Virus record (IMG/VR): IMGVR_UViG_3300043598_000016
Location: 1 to 64,000 of that record
Length of the DNA stretch: 64,000 bases
Strand: one strand, 5' to 3'
Origin: a virus
A program made the position numbers and the translations under genes. This document shows positions 7,780 to 15,555 of this stretch, piece by piece; position 1 is the first letter of the stretch; every line of letters begins with the position of its first letter. The notes beneath the pieces were generated by a model. It saw only the letters and a program-made list of their open reading frames with translations. It ran no database searches and was not told where the DNA came from.

Positions 7780-9668
7780 CCCGAGCCCCGGGAGCCGCCG
7801 AGCAGCTCGGCCACGATGCGCGGATCACCGAGCACATCGGACAGCGCGCCGGCCTTGGTGCGTAGCACGGTGCGGATCTTGGCCTCCACCGTGCCCGGCA
7901 CCATCACGTCAATGATCTCGATGGACTCGTGGCGCTCGGACCCGATCCGGTGCGCCCGGTCCTCGGCCTGGATGGACTCCACGATGCTGAACGGGCGCTG
8001 CAGGAACACCACGGTGCTGGCGGCGGTCAGCGTGATGCCCACCCCGCCGGCCTTGAGCGTCAGCACCATCAGGTCCAGCTCACCGGCCTGGAATGCGGCT
8101 ATCTGACCATCCCGCTCCCGCTTGCCCTGGCCGCCCACCACATAGCCCACCCGGTGCCCGGCCTTGGCCGCCGCCGCGCCGGCCAGCTCGGCCAGCCCGC
8201 GCGACTCGCTGAAACACAGCAGCTGCTGGCCGGGCCGCTCGGCTTTGATCTCCAGGAGGGCATCCACTTTCCAGCTGGGCATCCTCGGGTGCAGCCGCTG
8301 GCGCATCTCCTGCTCGCCGGTCAGCGGGCTGTAAACCGGGTTGCCGTCCGCATCCACCTTGGGCACCAGCTCGATCTCACCGGCGCAACTGGACAGCACA
8401 CAGAGCCGGTTGAGCTGCACGATCGTGTCCATGACCGAGAGCTCATCGCCGTCCGGGAGATCGGCCAGCATCTCGGCGGTCATCTGGTCATAGACCTTGC
8501 GCCACACCGGCGGGATCTCCACCTTGCGCACCGAGTAGACCTTGGGCGGCAGCTCGAGCACATCGGCCTTGGCCACCCGGTGCCGCCGGCCCAGCAGGGT
8601 GTCATGGAACTCAGCCTCGGTGCCCGGGTTCAGCCCGTGGATCGTTTCCCGGTACTGCCCTGGATCTTGGCTCACAAAGCAGTAACGAGCGATGTAGTCC
8701 GAGCGTGACGACCAGGCGCCCGGCTCGAGCATGTTCAGCGCCGGCCAACGATCACCGGCGTGGTGGGTAATCGGCGTGCCAGATAGCGCGATGAACTGGG
8801 CGGCCCGCAGCCCGAGGCGCACCGCCGCCTTGGACTGCTCGGCGGCGTGGTTCTTGGTGAGGTGCACCTCATCGCAGACCACCGAGGCGGGGGCCAGCCG
8901 GATCAGTGAGCGGTTGTAGCCCTTGGCCCGCTCGGCCCTGGCCTTGTGCTCGGTGGCCGCGTCCCGCACCAGCGTGCCGTAGGTGGTCACGTACACGTCA
9001 GCCCGGCCGGTGTGGCGGTGACGGTTGGTGCCGTGCCAGGCCACCGCGCGCCAGTGCGGGGCCAACGCGGCGAACTCATCCAGCCAGGCGCCCACCACGG
9101 ACAGCGGCGCGATCACCAGGATGGGTAGCACCTGGTGGCCGGCGGCCGCGCGCTCGAGCAGGCCGAGCACCGCTGACATGGACTTACCGGTGCCCGGATC
9201 GTGATCGAGCAGGGCCCGGCCCTCCCGGGCAATGGCCAGCGCATCCGCTATCTGGTGGGCGTAGGGCGTGCGGGTGCCCGTGTAGCCGGCCAGCGCCCCG
9301 GTGAGCTCGGCGGTGCGCCGGGTGACCTCGGCTTGCATCCAGGCCAGCAGCTTGGGGTAGGGGCGCCACCGGCCGGGGTAGGAGTTGGCCAGCTGCAGCA
9401 CCGCCGGCCAGGTCAGCGGGCAGAGCAGCGCGCCCACCGGGTGCGGGTTGCCGTTCTCATCGAGCACCGGGGTGTAGTGCGGGGTGGTCATGCCGAGCTG
9501 GCGGGCCGCGAAGATCATCTCAGGCTCGCTGCCCTCGGACATGATGATCAGCTGCTGGCCATCGGCGTGCACGTTGGCGAAGATCAGCGCGCCGGTGTGC
9601 GACGCGCCTCGGATCAAAACGGGTGGCTGGCCCTGGGGATAGGCCGTCCACCCCGGGTGAGTTGACAC
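7776..9668 (-). CDS. SNF2-family DNA helicase/translocase
   Basis: A 630-aa SF2 ATPase of the SNF2/DEAH type. Walker A is DHDPGTGKS near residues 155-163, motif II is DEVH near 266-269, motif III is LSGTP near 295. The second RecA domain carries LLCFSESRGLAE, VLTLKAGGVGITLTAA and the arginine-finger motif AEDRAHRIGS near 585. Such helicases are frequent in actinophage replication modules and act on duplex or branched DNA with recombination nucleases. The GTG start at 9668 sits behind GGGAGCCTCAACC, and the gene is followed by an overlapping HNH gene. Frameshifts and missing motifs were not seen. Confidence 0.88.
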   Translation of the reverse strand: MSTHPGWTAYPQGQPPVLIRGASHTGALIFANVHADGQQLIIMSEGSEPEMIFAARQLGMTTPHYTPVLDENGNPHPVGALLCPLTWPAVLQLANSYPGRWRPYPKLLAWMQAEVTRRTAELTGALAGYTGTRTPYAHQIADALAIAREGRALLDHDPGTGKSMSAVLGLLERAAAGHQVLPILVIAPLSVVGAWLDEFAALAPHWRAVAWHGTNRHRHTGRADVYVTTYGTLVRDAATEHKARAERAKGYNRSLIRLAPASVVCDEVHLTKNHAAEQSKAAVRLGLRAAQFIALSGTPITHHAGDRWPALNMLEPGAWSSRSDYIARYCFVSQDPGQYRETIHGLNPGTEAEFHDTLLGRRHRVAKADVLELPPKVYSVRKVEIPPVWRKVYDQMTAEMLADLPDGDELSVMDTIVQLNRLCVLSSCAGEIELVPKVDADGNPVYSPLTGEQEMRQRLHPRMPSWKVDALLEIKAERPGQQLLCFSESRGLAELAGAAAAKAGHRVGYVVGGQGKRERDGQIAAFQAGELDLMVLTLKAGGVGITLTAASTVVFLQRPFSIVESIQAEDRAHRIGSERHESIEIIDVMVPGTVEAKIRTVLRTKAGALSDVLGDPRIVAELLGGSRGSG

Positions 9669-9670
9669 GG

Positions 9671-9681
9671 TTGAGGCTCCC
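9671..9681 (-). promoter_or_regulatory. Start-associated element of SNF2 helicase
   Basis: The minus strand reads GGGAGCCTCAA shortly before GTG 9668, and it decides this GTG as the start. Confidence 0.6.
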
Positions 9682-9772
9682 TCGGGGGTGCGGACACGTT
9701 AGCGGTACGGGTCTAGAGCCCGAACGGGGCCGAGCCCGGACTAGCGGACTCGGCCCCGATCAGGTGACGGAA

Positions 9773-10894
9773 CTACCCCTGCGCCGGGGCGCCGGACAGC
9801 CGGTCCATCAGCCCGGCGGCGTGCGGGTTACTCGGGCCCTGCTGGGCGTACTGCGGCTGCTGGCCGGCCGGCGGACCCTGCTGCGGGGCGTTGGGCCCCG
9901 GGCCGGCGTAACCCGGCGGCACCTGCTGGGCCTGCACACCCCAGGCACCGCCCTGCTCGGGCTGCCCCTGCGGCTGCTGCGGCGGGCCCTGTTGGGCGTA
10001 CTGCGGCTGCTGCGGCGGGCCCTGCTGGGCGTACTGCGGCTGACCCATGGGCTGGGCCGGCGGCTGCTGCGGGGCGTACTGCGGCTGACCGGCCGGCTGG
10101 CCCTGCTGGGCGTACTGCGGCTGCTGACCCTGCGGGAGGTAGGGATCAACCGGCAGCCCGGGCGGGCCCTGCTGGGCGTACTGCGGCTGCTGGGCCTGCT
10201 CAACGGGCGGCTGAGCCGGCTGCTGCTGGACCGGTTGGCCCTGCTGCCCGGGGCGCTGGTACTGCACTTCATAGATCCCGGCGGCGGACATGCCCGGGAT
10301 GGGCCGCTCCCCCACCTTGCGCACCCCGATCAGCGCCCCGGCCTCCGGGTAGCCGGCCGGCGCGCCGGCGGCGGACATCGCCCGGGTCACCTCGGTCCAG
10401 AGCCCACCGGAGAGGTACAGCTGGGCCCGGCCATCCTGGAACTCGTGATCCGCCGCCACGTTCAGCGGCACCTTCACCATCAGCTTGCGCCGGCCGTCCC
10501 GCAACGTGGCCGGCTTGGTGCTGCGCGGCTCAGTCTGCCCCTCCACGTCCGAGTCGGTGACCTCACGGGCCACCTGGCCCCACCGCCAGGTACCCATCAC
10601 GTACTGGCCATTGGGCGGGGTGGCGAAACTGAACGCCTTCCCGTTGCCGGTGCTCGGCTGGTCCAGGAAATCCTGCAGCGTGAACCGCTCGGGCTCGGGC
10701 TGCGGGGGCACCGGGGCGCCGTAGGGCTGCGGGTAACCGGGCGCCGCGTACTGCGGCTGGGCCGGCGGCCCGTAGCCCGGCGCCGGCTGCTGTGGGTAAC
10801 CCTGGGGATAACCCTGCGGGGCCGGCTGCTGCGGCTGGTAGGGCTGTTGCGGGTACCCGCCCTGCTGTGGGTAACCCTGCTGTGGATACGTCAT
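9773..10894 (-). CDS. PQ-rich putative ssDNA-binding protein
   Basis: A 373-aa protein. Both ends are Pro/Gln/Tyr/Gly low-complexity (YPQQG repeats N-terminally; PQYAQQGPP repeats C-terminally), around a folded core at about residues 65-210 (FTLQDFLDQ...NGQYVMGTW...RKLMVKVPL...YEVQYQRPG). The core resembles actinophage proteins annotated from context as ssDNA-binding-like; the assignment is by motif memory, not search. Its place between the Cas4-like nuclease and SNF2 helicase supports a recombination or replication role. The repeat DNA contains GCGTACTGCGGCTG at least six times. The start is ATG 10894 behind AGGAAGATCAAC, nearly the same leader as the gene at 13994. Confidence 0.55.
   Translation of the reverse strand: MTYPQQGYPQQGGYPQQPYQPQQPAPQGYPQGYPQQPAPGYGPPAQPQYAAPGYPQPYGAPVPPQPEPERFTLQDFLDQPSTGNGKAFSFATPPNGQYVMGTWRWGQVAREVTDSDVEGQTEPRSTKPATLRDGRRKLMVKVPLNVAADHEFQDGRAQLYLSGGLWTEVTRAMSAAGAPAGYPEAGALIGVRKVGERPIPGMSAAGIYEVQYQRPGQQGQPVQQQPAQPPVEQAQQPQYAQQGPPGLPVDPYLPQGQQPQYAQQGQPAGQPQYAPQQPPAQPMGQPQYAQQGPPQQPQYAQQGPPQQPQGQPEQGGAWGVQAQQVPPGYAGPGPNAPQQGPPAGQQPQYAQQGPSNPHAAGLMDRLSGAPAQG
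9830..10210 (-). repeat. Tandem PQYAQQGPP-encoding repeats
   Basis: The plus strand carries GGGCGTACTGCGGCTGCTG-type units in irregular tandem at about 9838, 9988, 10027, 10067, 10108 and 10170, separated by CCCTGCTG variants. They encode YAQQG-rich peptides in the C-terminal half of the putative ssDNA-binding protein and are a likely site of copy-number variation. Confidence 0.7.
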
Positions 10895-10965
10895 GTTGAT
10901 CTTCCTACTCTCACTACTCACTGGCCCGCGCGATGATCACCGAACGGGGGTTCTAGGGGGCCGGC

Positions 10966-11811
10966 TCAGCCAGGGATCTCATCCCGGTGACCGATAGTTC
11001 CCGGGCAGCCCGAGCCGCCATCGCGGGCAGCTTGCGGCCTGTACATCGGGCACCAAATACATACCTCGTCTTCCGGGGTGGCCGGCACGTTCATGATCTC
11101 GGTGCGCCCGTTCATGATCGCTTCAGCCCAGCTGCGCCGGTAGCGGGTCCGGTCGATCACCTGCTCGATCAGCTCATCGTCAGCCACCGAGTACGGGTGG
11201 TCCCAGAGATACATTCCGTCCAGGCTCGAGGCGGCCGCCGGCATCGCGGCCAGCACCACCCGGTCCACCCGATAGCCGAGGTTGCGGTAGCCCTGGGCAT
11301 ACAAGATCATCTGGATCTGGTAGTGGATCGGCGGGCCGTGCGGTGAGCGGATCTTGGCCATGCTGGTGGGCCCGAGGAACTTCCAATCGAGCAGGGCGAA
11401 CTGCCAGCAGTCATAGAGATCGGCGGTACCCGGCCCGTCCCCGTTGAGGTTGAACGGGGTGACCTTCCGCTCCGTCAGCCACCGCTTGGCGCCGAGCCGC
11501 TCATTCTCCGCATCGAAAGCCAGCTGCGCCCAGGCGTGCAACGCGGTGCCCCGGATACTCGGCCACGGATCAGCCACATGATTTGTTGGCGCCATGTTGA
11601 GCATCTTGTGGACCACCTGGCGGTCACACCGCACGCCGAGCTCGGACGGGCCCAGGGTGCGCTGCAGCGTCCGGGGCGCCTGGCTGGCGTGCACGTGATA
11701 CACCCGCCGTAGCTCGGCGCCCATCCGCTGCGCCCACTCGGTATTACCGCCGAGCGGGGCCGGCGCGGACAATTTGAACGCGGCAATTTCAGCGGCCGGG
11801 ATGGCGCTCAT
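10966..11811 (-). CDS. Cas4/RecB-like Fe-S PD-(D/E)XK exonuclease
   Basis: A 281-aa nuclease of the Cas4/RecB family. The PD-(D/E)XK core is clear: GTALHAWA with His92, GTADLYD with Asp131, LLDWKF with Asp142 and Lys144, and YQIQMILYAQG as the QxxxY motif. Four Cys at 62, 251, 254 and 269 (RCDRQ near the N terminus; CIWC and CPG near the C terminus) match the Fe-S cluster ligands of this family. It would process DNA ends for phage recombination. ATG 11811 overlaps the preceding stop as ATGA, behind GGGAGCG. No CRISPR array or other cas gene is present, so this is the phage recombination type. Confidence 0.85.
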   Translation of the reverse strand: MSAIPAAEIAAFKLSAPAPLGGNTEWAQRMGAELRRVYHVHASQAPRTLQRTLGPSELGVRCDRQVVHKMLNMAPTNHVADPWPSIRGTALHAWAQLAFDAENERLGAKRWLTERKVTPFNLNGDGPGTADLYDCWQFALLDWKFLGPTSMAKIRSPHGPPIHYQIQMILYAQGYRNLGYRVDRVVLAAMPAAASSLDGMYLWDHPYSVADDELIEQVIDRTRYRRSWAEAIMNGRTEIMNVPATPEDEVCIWCPMYRPQAARDGGSGCPGTIGHRDEIPG

Positions 11812-12617
11812 GCCGCGCTCCCTGGGTCGGTGTCCAGCATCGCGCAACCGCACGCGCCCCAGTCATCAACCTCGGCCGGCGCTGACCCAGCGTCTTGACT
11901 CTCCCGGAACACGCTTAGCGGCAGCGGTCGCCGTGGGCCGCCGCCCCGCCGATCGGTCAGTATCGACACGTCCCGGCCGAGCAGCGCGCGGGTTTCCTCC
12001 TCCTCCGCTTCCCACTCCAGGAACCGGGGCCGGTTGACCCGCAGCAGCAGACCCCAGGCGGCGTGACCGCCCCGGACACAGGCGCCGCCACAATTGGCAT
12101 GAGGGAACCCCTGGGCGTACAGCCGGGGCGGCTCGATACCGCGCGCCCGGAACCCATCCAGAATTGCGTCTTTCCACAAGTGCGGCGGGTCCAGTAGCGG
12201 CGCCTCAACTGTCCACGGTGCCCAGTGCGGCCGGGCTTTCTCCACCCGGTGCGGCTCGGTCCAGTCGTAGCCGAGCACGATCACCGAGGATTCCGGCCGG
12301 TAGTGCTGGGCGATATGCCGGTGCAGCAGCTGGCGTTTCAGGATCCTGGAGCAGACCGCCATCCGGTCCGAAGGGACCACCCGTTCATCCCGGCCCACCT
12401 GCATCGGGGTGCGCCCATCGGCGATGACATCCCAGCGCGGTGCGCCCAGGGCTGCCACGACTTCCCGAGCGAACCGCCAGTTGTCCTCATCCTCGGCCCG
12501 GGTATCGGCGGTGAGCAGGTGCACCCGGTCAGCGCCGTGCCGCTCCACCATGCGCCAAGCCACCTCAGCCGAGCCGGCGCCGGTGCTGAACTGGACCACA
12601 TAGGTAGGCGCGCTCAC
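11808..12617 (-). CDS. PAPS reductase-like adenine nucleotide hydrolase
   Basis: A 269-aa protein of the PAPS reductase/N-type ATP pyrophosphatase superfamily. The phosphate loop near the N terminus reads FSTGAGSAEVA rather than the usual SGGKDS, so it is degenerate. Typical later elements remain: TADTRAEDEDNW, CSRILKR, VLGYDWTEPHR and the Cys-rich HANCGGACVRGG. In phages this family is widespread and of uncertain function; candidate roles are sulfur transfer to nucleic acid or nucleotide chemistry. The GTG start at 12617 overlaps the upstream stop (GTGA). A longer version beginning near 12641 is possible but lacks a better ribosome-binding site. Confidence 0.7.
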   Translation of the reverse strand: MSAPTYVVQFSTGAGSAEVAWRMVERHGADRVHLLTADTRAEDEDNWRFAREVVAALGAPRWDVIADGRTPMQVGRDERVVPSDRMAVCSRILKRQLLHRHIAQHYRPESSVIVLGYDWTEPHRVEKARPHWAPWTVEAPLLDPPHLWKDAILDGFRARGIEPPRLYAQGFPHANCGGACVRGGHAAWGLLLRVNRPRFLEWEAEEEETRALLGRDVSILTDRRGGGPRRPLPLSVFRESQDAGSAPAEVDDWGACGCAMLDTDPGSAA

Positions 12618-13006
12618 GGCTTGAGCCGCTCGAGCTTCCACGTGGTCGAGGGGGACGAGTAGTCCCGGTAGACCTGCGGGTAGTCCTTTTTCAGCGCCTT
12701 GGTATCCATCCGCCGGGACACATAGCCGAGCATGCGCAGCGGGAGTGACAGCAGCGGGGACTCCAGTAGCACGTTGGTGCGACCCGGCGCGGCGGCGGCC
12801 AGCTCGGCTTTGATCGCCTCCGTGGTCTCTTTGAGCTCGGCGGCGGACGCATCCGCCTGATCCTTGAGCCGTTCGTACTGGTCGGCCAGCTGCTCCAGGC
12901 GGGTGCCCGGCTGGGCCTGCACCACCCAGGGCATGGCGGCCAGCTCAGCCTCGGTCAGCGGCGGCGGCGCGGCCAGCGGGGTGGACTCGAGGGGTTGGCT
13001 ACTCAC
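12614..13006 (-). CDS. Conserved actinophage recombination-module protein, unknown function
   Basis: A 130-aa protein. Residues about 30-70 form a coiled coil (RLEQLADQYERLKDQADAS). The C terminus contains TKALKKDYPQVYRDY, an LDTK-like motif followed by an aromatic tail, as I recall from small proteins next to phage RecB/Cas4-type nucleases. It precedes the PAPS-reductase-like and Cas4-like genes and is coupled to both by GTGA overlaps. No enzymatic motif is visible; an accessory role in recombination is inferred from context. Confidence 0.6.
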   Translation of the reverse strand: MSSQPLESTPLAAPPPLTEAELAAMPWVVQAQPGTRLEQLADQYERLKDQADASAAELKETTEAIKAELAAAAPGRTNVLLESPLLSLPLRMLGYVSRRMDTKALKKDYPQVYRDYSSPSTTWKLERLKP

Positions 13007-13233
13007 GTTCGGGCTCCCATTCTTGCGGACGTGTAGGAGGCGGCGGCCAGCATGATCGCGGCATCCTGGCGGAGGTCACGCGCCGGGCGGTCGGTGTGGC
13101 TGGGCAGGCCCGGGGAGTACACCGCGTCATCTAGCGCGATGATCAATTCCCCCGAGCTGAGCCGCCAGAAGTAGCCGCCATCGGGGGTCCGCCCCTCGGG
13201 CAGCGGCAGCTCTACGCGGATGATCGTTCCCAT
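13003..13233 (-). CDS. Hypothetical protein, 76 aa
   Basis: A 76-aa protein of unknown function with a beta-rich N-terminal half (GTIIRVELPLPEGRTPDGGYFWRL is the opening region, residues 2-25) and an Ala-rich helical end. ATG 13233 is chosen over an upstream in-frame Met because the CCCCGACCA box and GGGAGCCTCACC element lie immediately before it. Its stop overlaps the next gene's GTG. Confidence 0.65.
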   Translation of the reverse strand: MGTIIRVELPLPEGRTPDGGYFWRLSSGELIIALDDAVYSPGLPSHTDRPARDLRQDAAIMLAAASYTSARMGART

Positions 13234-13236
13234 GGT

Positions 13237-13258
13237 GGTGAGGCTCCCTTGGTCGGGG
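13237..13258 (-). promoter_or_regulatory. CCCCGACCA box plus start-associated element
   Basis: The minus strand reads CCCCGACCA (13258-13250) directly abutting AGGGAGCCTCACC, three bases before ATG 13233. This is the most compact copy of the element found in the window. Confidence 0.7.
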
Positions 13259-13320
13259 CGTGATGTTGATACCAGCGCCGGCTGACAGTCCGTCCTCACG
13301 GGGGTCAACGGCGCCGGGCG

Positions 13321-13578
13321 CTACGGGGTGCGCTTGCGCCGTTGAGCTCGGCGCGCCAGCACCTTTCCATCGGCCCCGATGGCTTGGTGGTCGCCGGGAT
13401 GCGCCGGTGGCCGGGTACACACCCAGCCCAGCCCGGCCCGCTCGATCCAGCGGAACCCGCAGTGCACCCGGGGCACCAGGTCCGGCTCACCATCACCCAG
13501 CAGCGGCTCAGCCGGCCGAGCCGGTGGATCGCTCCACTGTCCGGGGCCCACCTCGGCGCTTACACTCAAGGGGCCCAT
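13321..13578 (-). CDS. Hypothetical protein, first gene of replication operon
   Basis: An 85-aa protein without a recognised family. It has a C-terminal half with HCGFRW and VCTRPP-H-H spacing that could bind zinc, and a basic tail (RRAQRRKRT). It is the promoter-proximal gene of the leftward operon. ATG 13578 follows GAAAGGAGTG; an overlapping GTG at 13581 is an alternative start. A CCCCGACCA box lies at 13599-13607. Confidence 0.55.
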   Translation of the reverse strand: MGPLSVSAEVGPGQWSDPPARPAEPLLGDGEPDLVPRVHCGFRWIERAGLGWVCTRPPAHPGDHQAIGADGKVLARRAQRRKRTP

Positions 13579-13598
13579 CACTCCTTTCGGTAGCTCTT

Positions 13599-13607
13599 TG
13601 GTCGGGG
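13599..13607 (-). promoter_or_regulatory. CCCCGACCA box of leading replication gene
   Basis: The minus strand reads CCCCGACCA about 20 bases before ATG 13578, with GAAAGGAG in between instead of the full GGGAGCCTCACC sequence. An orphan AAGCCTCACAAC lies just upstream at 13618-13629. Confidence 0.6.
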
Positions 13608-13629
13608 CGATCTAGAAGTTGTGAGGCTT

Positions 13630-13667
13630 GAGACCCTGGTCCGCGCGGATACGTGGACTGGGGTCTC
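13630..13667 (-). promoter_or_regulatory. Leader hairpin of replication operon
   Basis: Arms 13630-13642 and 13655-13667 (GAGACCCTGGTCC / GGACTGGGGTCTC) surround a 12-base loop. The stem lies in the roughly 110-base untranslated leader of the leftward transcript, between its promoter and ATG 13578. In minus-strand RNA it has 7 + 4 base pairs around two mismatches. It could be a leader element, an attenuator or a DNA operator. Confidence 0.5.
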
Positions 13668-13696
13668 TCTTTGCGTGTGACGGGTGGTGCACCGCC

Positions 13697-13726
13697 AGTA
13701 GACTCCATCCGTGGGGTTGCCGTCAA
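13697..13726 (-). promoter_or_regulatory. Leftward promoter of replication operon
   Basis: The -35 TTGACG (13726-13721) and the -10 TCTACT (13702-13697) are 18 bases apart on the minus strand. The start of transcription would be near 13690. The -35 overlaps that of the rightward promoter, and the two -10 elements are mirror images. Confidence 0.5.
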
Positions 13727-13746
13727 CTCGCACGGTAGGGTCTACT
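13717..13746 (+). promoter_or_regulatory. Rightward promoter of accessory operon
   Basis: The -35 TTGCCG (13717-13722) and the -10 TCTACT (13741-13746) are 18 bases apart. The expected transcription start is about 13752-13754, only two to four bases before ATG 13756, so the first gene would be leaderless or nearly so. Outer arms AGTAGAC (13697-13703) and GTCTACT (13740-13746) make the whole control region symmetric. Confidence 0.5.
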
Positions 13747-13755
13747 AGGCGGGCC

Positions 13756-14019
13756 ATGACTACGCCTAACCCGAACGCCCTGGTGACTACCGAGGAAGTC
13801 AGCCAGCTACTCGGCCACGCCAACATCTCGGTGACCCGGGGATGGCTGCGTGACCAGAAGGTCAAGCCCGTGGGCCGCCGCAGCCTGGGCCGAGTGTCGA
13901 ACCGTTACCGGTGGTCAGACGTTCTGGCCGCGCTACACGCCATGCCAAGAGGCCCGTACCGCAAACCGCCCCGACCAGAGAAGGAAGATCAAAATGGGAG
14001 CCCGCAAGCCTGCCGATAG
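13756..14019 (+). CDS. Helix-turn-helix regulator, excisionase/MerR-like
   Basis: An 87-aa DNA-binding protein. Residues about 9-60 read VTTEEVSQLLGHANISVTRGWLRDQKV...RWSDVLAAL in pattern, which fits an excisionase or MerR-type winged helix. It is the first gene after the divergent promoter and has almost no leader and no strong ribosome-binding site, which fits leaderless translation. It could autoregulate the symmetric promoter. With no integrase seen, a recombination directionality role is less likely than transcription control. Confidence 0.65.
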   Translation: MTTPNPNALVTTEEVSQLLGHANISVTRGWLRDQKVKPVGRRSLGRVSNRYRWSDVLAALHAMPRGPYRKPPRPEKEDQNGSPQACR

Positions 14020-14269
14020 CACCGTGGCCGCCAATCGCTGGATGGCCGCGCTGTTGGCGGCCGGATGTAACCGCTACGCCGAGCTGCTCGTGGAGCAGGC
14101 CGAGACGCTGGCCAAGAATGGCACCGCCTCGGGCCTCGAGCCTCAGCACCTCGGCGCGATGGCCGAGCCGCACGTAATGGATCTCGAGTCCACCCAGCGC
14201 CTGGCCGAGATGTTCCGCCAGCACGCCGCCGAGCTGCTGGCCGCGCACCGGCCCGATCACGGTGGCTGA
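13994..14269 (+). CDS. Hypothetical helical protein, 91 aa
   Basis: An all-helical Ala/Leu-rich 91-aa protein of unknown function with two likely helices (AANRWMAALLAAGCNRY and TQRLAEMFRQHAAELLA). ATG 13994 overlaps the regulator gene by 26 bases and sits behind AAGGAAGATCAAA, almost the same leader as the putative ssDNA-binding protein gene at 10894. Confidence 0.6.
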   Translation: MGARKPADSTVAANRWMAALLAAGCNRYAELLVEQAETLAKNGTASGLEPQHLGAMAEPHVMDLESTQRLAEMFRQHAAELLAAHRPDHGG

Positions 14270-14699
14270 GCACACGGTGGTGGACCAGACGGTCCGTGAC
14301 GCGCCGGACCCCGAGCCCGGGCCGTTCTCCGCCCCCTCGCTGCGCCACCTGATCAAGTGGGTGGCGGTGCTGCTGATCGCGGATGTCAGTCTGCTGATCT
14401 CGTTTGTGGTGCTGGTGGCCCCGCTGCGCTGGTCGGTGGCCGCGCTCATCACCGCGATAGTGCTGGCCGGCACGTTCCGCTGGATGCACGAGGAGATCAA
14501 ATCCGCGCAGTACCGGGCCGACGCCCGGGCCCGCGAGCAGGCCGATAAGGATCGCAAGCCCAGCCAGGAACCGCACTGGCAGACCAAGCCCACCGTGCGC
14601 CCGGTGCGCGAGGGGGAGTGGGGCACCCGAGAGCGCCGGGAGCCACCGAGGGAGCGCCGGGAGCCGCCGCCCGAGCTACCGCCCGACCGAGACGAATAG
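14262..14699 (+). CDS. Two-span membrane protein
   Basis: A 145-aa membrane protein. Hydrophobic spans lie near residues 30-52 (LIKWVAVLLIADVSLLISFVV) and 58-72, followed by a cytoplasmic-type charged tail with RERREPP repeats. It starts at GTG 14262, overlapping the previous stop. It is not recognised as a holin, because it lies in the early operon away from the endolysin. A role in host membrane takeover or exclusion is only a guess. Confidence 0.6.
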   Translation: MAEHTVVDQTVRDAPDPEPGPFSAPSLRHLIKWVAVLLIADVSLLISFVVLVAPLRWSVAALITAIVLAGTFRWMHEEIKSAQYRADARAREQADKDRKPSQEPHWQTKPTVRPVREGEWGTRERREPPRERREPPPELPPDRDE

Positions 14700-14703
14700 A
14701 CCG

Positions 14704-14735
14704 CCCCGACCACTTACCGAAATTGTGAGGCAACC
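14704..14735 (+). promoter_or_regulatory. CCCCGACCA box before 14736
   Basis: CCCCGACCA at 14704-14712 precedes ATG 14736 by 24 bases, with TTGTGAGG acting as the ribosome-binding site. The GGGAGCC core is absent in this copy. Confidence 0.5.
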
Positions 14736-15005
14736 ATGGGCACGTGTCCTTACGGGGTGCACTCGAACCGTCACGGAAATTGCAGCTGCGGTATGCGCAA
14801 AAACAGCGGCTCCACCCGGCGCACCGAGGTACGCCACCAGCGTTCCTATCCGCGCCAGGCGCCCCGTTCGATGAAGTCGCCGGGGTGCAGCTCGGCCAGC
14901 TCCCGGCGGGCCGGCGGGGCCGGTTGCACCGGGATGATCGGCCTGCTCAGCCTGGGTCTGGCGGTGCTGGTGGCCGGCCTGGTCCGCCTGGGCCGGGGCA
15001 GGTAG
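14736..15005 (+). CDS. Small Cys-rich protein with C-terminal membrane span
   Basis: An 89-aa protein. The N terminus has a knuckle-like CPYGVHSNRHGNCSCG segment, the middle is basic, and the last 25 residues (GMIGLLSLGLAVLVAGLVRL) form one membrane span. No family was recognised. It is an isolated transcription-translation unit with its own CCCCGACCA box. Confidence 0.55.
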   Translation: MGTCPYGVHSNRHGNCSCGMRKNSGSTRRTEVRHQRSYPRQAPRSMKSPGCSSASSRRAGGAGCTGMIGLLSLGLAVLVAGLVRLGRGR

Positions 15006-15021
15006 GCCGCCGGCCGATGGC

Positions 15022-15555
15022 ATGGGCGAATACTCCGGGCCCTATGAGACCCAGAATCCAAATAAGAGTGATGCGGTAATGGATGTTGAGGCCGCGCTCT
15101 GTTTCGCCTATGCCCGGGCCAATTACACCGTTCGGGACATAGCGCGAATGACCGGGCTGGACCCCATGACCGTGTGCCGCCGGCTGGATAGGTTGATCTT
15201 GGTACAAAGCCGCCCTAGCCGATCTATCCTGCGGCTGATCGAGGCTGACCGGGTGGACGATATGGCCCGCGCGGTGGACCAGGTGCTGTACGGCTCGGGG
15301 CGCCCGGACGTGGAGCTGCTGGCCGAGCGGGCGGTGGCCCAGGGACTCACCCCGGTGGACGTGGCCGCGCTGCTGAGGGTGCAGCTGGCCGCCTCGGCCC
15401 GGCGGTCCAGCCTGCTCGGCCTGAACACCCCTGAGTCCGAGCCGGATGATCCGCCCCTGGGGGACAGCCCCGAGCCGACCGAGTGGGAGCTCAGCGCCCG
15501 CAACCATCGCGATGAGCAGGCCCGACGCATAGAGAAAGGTGAGTTCGATGACTGA
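15022..15555 (+). CDS. HTH protein, 177 aa
   Basis: A 177-aa protein. Residues about 24-60 contain a helix-turn-helix (NYTVRDIARMTGLDPMTVCRRLDRL) of the sigma-70 region 4/GntR-like type. The rest is helical and acidic with no further motif. It could be a transcription regulator or a DNA-binding scaffolding protein. ATG 15022 is the annotated start; an internal ATG near 15079 would still keep the HTH. Confidence 0.6.
   Translation: MGEYSGPYETQNPNKSDAVMDVEAALCFAYARANYTVRDIARMTGLDPMTVCRRLDRLILVQSRPSRSILRLIEADRVDDMARAVDQVLYGSGRPDVELLAERAVAQGLTPVDVAALLRVQLAASARRSSLLGLNTPESEPDDPPLGDSPEPTEWELSARNHRDEQARRIEKGEFDD

Noticed and set aside
10966-11811. CRISPR-type Cas4
   Set aside because: No array, cas1 or cas2 is nearby. 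The gene is best read as a phage recombination exonuclease of the same superfamily.
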